Of a DNA stretch of 64,000 bases, positions 63,656 to 64,000 are shown in pieces. How positions within the stretch are numbered: the first letter of the stretch is position 1; each line of letters opens with the position of its first letter. The position numbers and the translations under genes are program-made. The stretch comes from Myxococcales bacterium (GTDB lineage: Bacteria; Myxococcota; UBA796; SXON01), in contig SHYX01000007.1 of assembly GCA_009692585.1 (NCBI GenBank), positions 61,378 to 125,377 of the forward strand, in the 5' to 3' direction. Under the pieces are notes generated by a model. That model made no database searches, had not been told where the DNA came from, and saw only the letters and a list, made by a program, of their open reading frames with translations.

Positions 63656-63693
63656 GGGTGCTCCGCCGTTGGCCGTTTTTTCGGCCATGTTCG

Positions 63694-63713
63694 ATGGCCA
63701 TATAGTCGGCCAT
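63694..63713. promoter_or_regulatory. Operator-like inverted repeat before the second MazF-type pair
   Basis: ATGGCCATATAGTCGGCCAT has ATGGCC/GGCCAT arms around 8 nt, and contains TATAGT-like sequence suitable for a -10 box. A further GGCCGTTTTTTCGGCC palindrome lies at 63671-63686, near the alternative antitoxin start. Both are typical of antitoxin-bound promoters. Confidence 0.5.
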
Positions 63714-63837
63714 CGGCGGATCGTCAACGGCCCCCAGCCGCCACCGCGCAGCCGAAGCGCCATTGCCGCCATGCACCGAGCAGCCGGTACAGCGAGAGGA
63801 AAATCACCGAACGTATGGACGACCGCCGGCTATTCGC

Positions 63838-63873
63838 TACCAGCTCCCGTTCGGCCCGCCAAAGGGATCATCG
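63838..63873. repeat. TA-island repeat, copy 3 (partial)
   Basis: 'TACCAGCTCCCGTTCGGCCC' followed by GCCAAAGGGATCATCGG matches the first half of copies 1 and 2. The GGGGACAATGGA half is not conserved. It lies about 0.87 kb from copy 2, upstream of the MazF-type pair. No further gene is supported from 63714 to the window end. Confidence 0.55.
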
Positions 63874-64000
63874 GCGCGCTATCGGGTGCGGGTGGAGGCG
63901 GAGGGGGTGAGGAGGCCGAGGGTGCGGAGCACGGCCCTCAGGCGAACGGGTTGACGACGCGCACGGAACCGAACCGCCTACCCGCCTGGAGATCCTCGGA

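Noticed and set aside
62088..63873. Full integron (attC array) call
   Set aside because: Repeat copies lack conserved R'/R'' boxes and no integrase gene is in the window; kept only as a hypothesis.

Overview
The window is a high-GC, gene-dense bacterial chromosome segment that most resembles a Myxococcota (former Deltaproteobacteria) genome. This is inferred from the protein types seen. Several secreted proteins end in a Cys-containing, Gly-rich stretch, one hydrophobic helix and an Arg cluster (MYXO-CTERM-like tails at 28067-29389, 25662-26912 and 37805-43654). There are many lipoproteins with Asp/Thr/Gly-rich linkers, FG-GAP and MopE-type Asp-rich calcium or metal-binding repeats, a PEGA-domain protein, and a STAND-type ATPase with TPR-like repeats. 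No rRNA, CRISPR array or complete prophage was seen. One tRNA is present, tRNA-Ala(GGC).

Layout, left part. 0-8.8 kb: HEAT-repeat protein, NmrA-like oxidoreductase, tRNA-Ala, acyl-CoA dehydrogenase, zinc-ribbon/PEGA protein, a short phosphoglucose-isomerase-like protein, and a YfgM-like/BamB-like pair for envelope biogenesis. 8.9-10.9 kb: a cupredoxin and a chemoreceptor in one minus-strand unit. 11.1-17.9 kb: a minus-strand housekeeping operon, tsaE - comEA-like - nifS-like - beta-propeller lipoprotein (frameshifted) - mnmA - rnc - era. 17.9-22.1 kb: TerC/DUF475 membrane protein, small membrane protein, large sulfatase-type lipoprotein. 22.2-25.7 kb: Hda/DnaA-like AAA protein, methylmalonyl-CoA mutase B12-binding subunit, acyl-CoA dehydrogenase, LOG-family protein, lipoprotein.

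Middle part. 25.7-29.4 kb: DUF2330 protein, an SGNH hydrolase remnant, an orphan ParA and a beta-helix surface protein. 29.4-31.4 kb: enoyl-CoA hydratase and 3-hydroxybutyryl-CoA dehydrogenase with an esterase remnant. 31.4-37.8 kb: STAND/TPR ATPase, polytopic membrane protein, a broken winged-helix/adenylate-cyclase gene, and a CbbQ/NorQ-CbbO/NorD pair. 37.8-43.7 kb: one 1949-residue lipoprotein with 14 FG-GAP and 11 MopE-type repeats. 43.7-52.9 kb: cNMP-binding protein, thioredoxin-like protein, 5'-nucleotidase lipoprotein, OPA-family transporter, NodU/CmcH carbamoyltransferase, Asp-Thr repeat lipoprotein, aminoacyl-tRNA-protein transferase and a BKACE enzyme.

Right part. 52.9-54.5 kb is the most striking locus: a REP-associated tyrosine transposase (RAYT-like, HUH) lies between two 147-bp arrays, each made of three palindromic ~51-bp units in the same order, with further G-rich and GCCACC-rich repeats outside. 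54.5-60.8 kb: crotonase-like protein, esterase, PP2C phosphatase fused to a cNMP-binding domain, DNA methyltransferase, SRPBCC-like protein and a MopE-type lipoprotein. 60.9-64 kb is a toxin-antitoxin island: two RHH or RHH-like antitoxin/MazF pairs, a PIN toxin/RHH antitoxin pair and a broken DUF3368 PIN gene, with three copies of a short conserved repeat (the third partial) about 0.87 kb apart and palindromic operator-like sites at the promoters.

Functional themes: beta-oxidation and propionate-type acyl-CoA metabolism (two ACADs, crotonases, HBD, mutase subunit), tRNA modification with sulfur delivery (NifS-like plus MnmA, TsaE), cyclic-nucleotide sensing (two cNMP-binding domains), and repeat-rich surface lipoproteins. 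Many adjacent genes overlap by 4 nt (GTGA, ATGA or TTGA), which suggests translational coupling.
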